Assembly: GCA_030609785.1 (NCBI GenBank)
Contig: JAUWTC010000183.1
Coordinates: 1-5,952, forward strand
Reading direction: 5' to 3'
From: Holophagae bacterium
GTDB taxonomy: Bacteria; Acidobacteriota; Thermoanaerobaculia; Thermoanaerobaculales; Sulfomarinibacteraceae
DNA length: 5,952 nt
The notes below the pieces were generated by a model. It searched no databases and was not told the origin of the DNA. It saw nothing but the letters and a program-made list of their open reading frames with translations. Shown piece by piece: positions 5,306 through 5,952 of this stretch (position 1 is the stretch's first letter; every line of letters begins with the position of its first letter). Made by a program: the position numbers and the translations under genes.

Positions 5306-5952
5306 ATGAGGACGGTTGTTTTGCTGTGTGCAGCGATGTTCGTGGCAACTGTGGCGAGTGCCCAGATCCCGACAATCGAGCGTGACGCCTTGATCGCCCT
5401 GTACAACAGTACCGATGGAGATAACTGGTTGGACAACACGAACTGGTTGGGTGATGTGGGAACGGAGTGTACTTGGGAGGGCGTAACGTGCTCTGGGGGG
5501 AACGTTACGGTGCTGTTGTTGCACCAAAACCAGCTGAGCGGGAGCATACCGGCAGAGCTTGGTAACTTCTCAAGGTTGGAGGTCCTGGGCCTGAGCTTCA
5601 ACGATCTGAGCGGGAGCATACCATCGGAGCTTGGCAACCTCTCAACCTTGGAGGGCCTGGGCCTGAAATCCAACCAGCTGAGCGGAAGCATACCGCTGGA
5701 GCTTGGCAACCTCTCAGGCTTGCAGTCGCTGGACCTGAGCTTCAACGATTTGAGCGGGAGCATACCGCCGGAGCTTGGCAACCTCTCAGGCTTGCAGTGG
5801 CTGGGACTGAACTCCAACGAGCTGAGCGGGAGCATACCGCCAGAGCTTGGTAACCTCTCAAACTTGTTGCTAATGGAACTGAACGAAAACCAGCTGAGCG
5901 GGAGCATCCCACTGCAGCTGGGAGGTCTTATTAACTTGCTGGGTCTGAACCT
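5306..5952 (+). CDS. secreted plant-type leucine-rich-repeat protein (3' end outside window)
   Basis: The first 215 residues of an exported LRR protein. Residues 1-19 are a signal peptide (short basic start, hydrophobic core, cleavage after ASA before Gln20) with no lipobox. Residues 24-62 form an LRR N-terminal cap: ERDALIALYNSTDGDNW, then C-TWEGVTC with Cys55 and Cys62 likely disulfide-bonded. From Leu77 on there are 24-residue repeats LSGSIPxELGNLSxLxxLxLxxN, the plant-specific LRR class, starting at 77, 101, 125, 149, 173 and 197. The start is fixed by AGGAGG (5295-5300) five bases before the ATG. Such proteins act outside the cytoplasm in binding or adhesion; the ligand is unknown. No promoter is clear (TACAGT at 5273-5278 is weak). 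Anchoring or sorting domains, if any, lie beyond the window. Confidence 0.93.
   Translation, partial: MRTVVLLCAAMFVATVASAQIPTIERDALIALYNSTDGDNWLDNTNWLGDVGTECTWEGVTCSGGNVTVLLLHQNQLSGSIPAELGNFSRLEVLGLSFNDLSGSIPSELGNLSTLEGLGLKSNQLSGSIPLELGNLSGLQSLDLSFNDLSGSIPPELGNLSGLQWLGLNSNELSGSIPPELGNLSNLLLMELNENQLSGSIPLQLGGLINLLGLN
5534..5952 (+). repeat. 72-bp tandem DNA repeats encoding LRRs
   Basis: Units begin at 5534, 5606, 5678, 5750, 5822 and 5894, each exactly 72 bp apart, and open with CTGAGCGGGAGCATACC or a near match. The GAGCTTGGCAACCTCTCA block is also nearly invariant, including at synonymous positions. The variable bases cluster on the codons for the exposed positions. Array ends are not visible because the window stops inside the sixth unit. 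Confidence 0.93.

Noticed and set aside
5290..5907. 205-codon minus-strand frame opposite the LRR gene
   Set aside because: Its repeats (RLPSSGGMLPL) are the antisense of the 72-bp LRR units. The plus strand has the signal peptide, cap, LRR consensus and ribosome site.

Overview
The window looks like chromosomal DNA from a GC-rich Gram-negative bacterium. The evidence is GC-rich coding with strong GGAGG ribosome sites, an NAD-type glycolytic gap-pgk pair, a tRNA gene with encoded CCA, and an exported leucine-rich-repeat (LRR) protein of a kind found in several Gram-negative phyla. I cannot name the taxon from the sequence alone. Acidobacteriota or Proteobacteria are guesses.

Left third (1-2156), housekeeping. 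On the minus strand gapA (glyceraldehyde-3-phosphate dehydrogenase) is followed, with an ATGA stop/start overlap, by pgk (phosphoglycerate kinase), whose 3' end lies outside the window. The two enzymes catalyse consecutive glycolytic steps and are evidently one operon, with an extended -10 promoter just upstream of gapA. Divergent from it is tRNA-Glu(CTC), with its own promoter and a textbook rho-independent terminator.

Middle (2157-4830), accessory. A two-gene plus-strand unit encodes a small nucleotidyltransferase-fold protein (AbiEii/DUF6036-like, DxD motif) and an overlapping ~350-residue protein with a winged-helix domain. It resembles a toxin-antitoxin or defence-type pair, but that function is inference. 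The unit is flanked by two inverted copies (2217-2482 and 4564-4825) of a ~265-bp element. The copies share a perfectly identical 28-nt block, but their long hairpins differ in sequence while staying paired through compensatory changes. I see no match to a structured repeat I know, and this is the most interesting signal here.

Right part (4827-5952). A short minus-strand gene with a good start encodes an HTH protein like those of phage terminase small subunits; it appears to be cut short where copy 2 of the element begins. Next to it lies a hairpin-rich inverted repeat carrying GGTGCCAG ends. The window closes with the start of a secreted plant-type LRR protein built from near-identical 72-bp DNA repeats.
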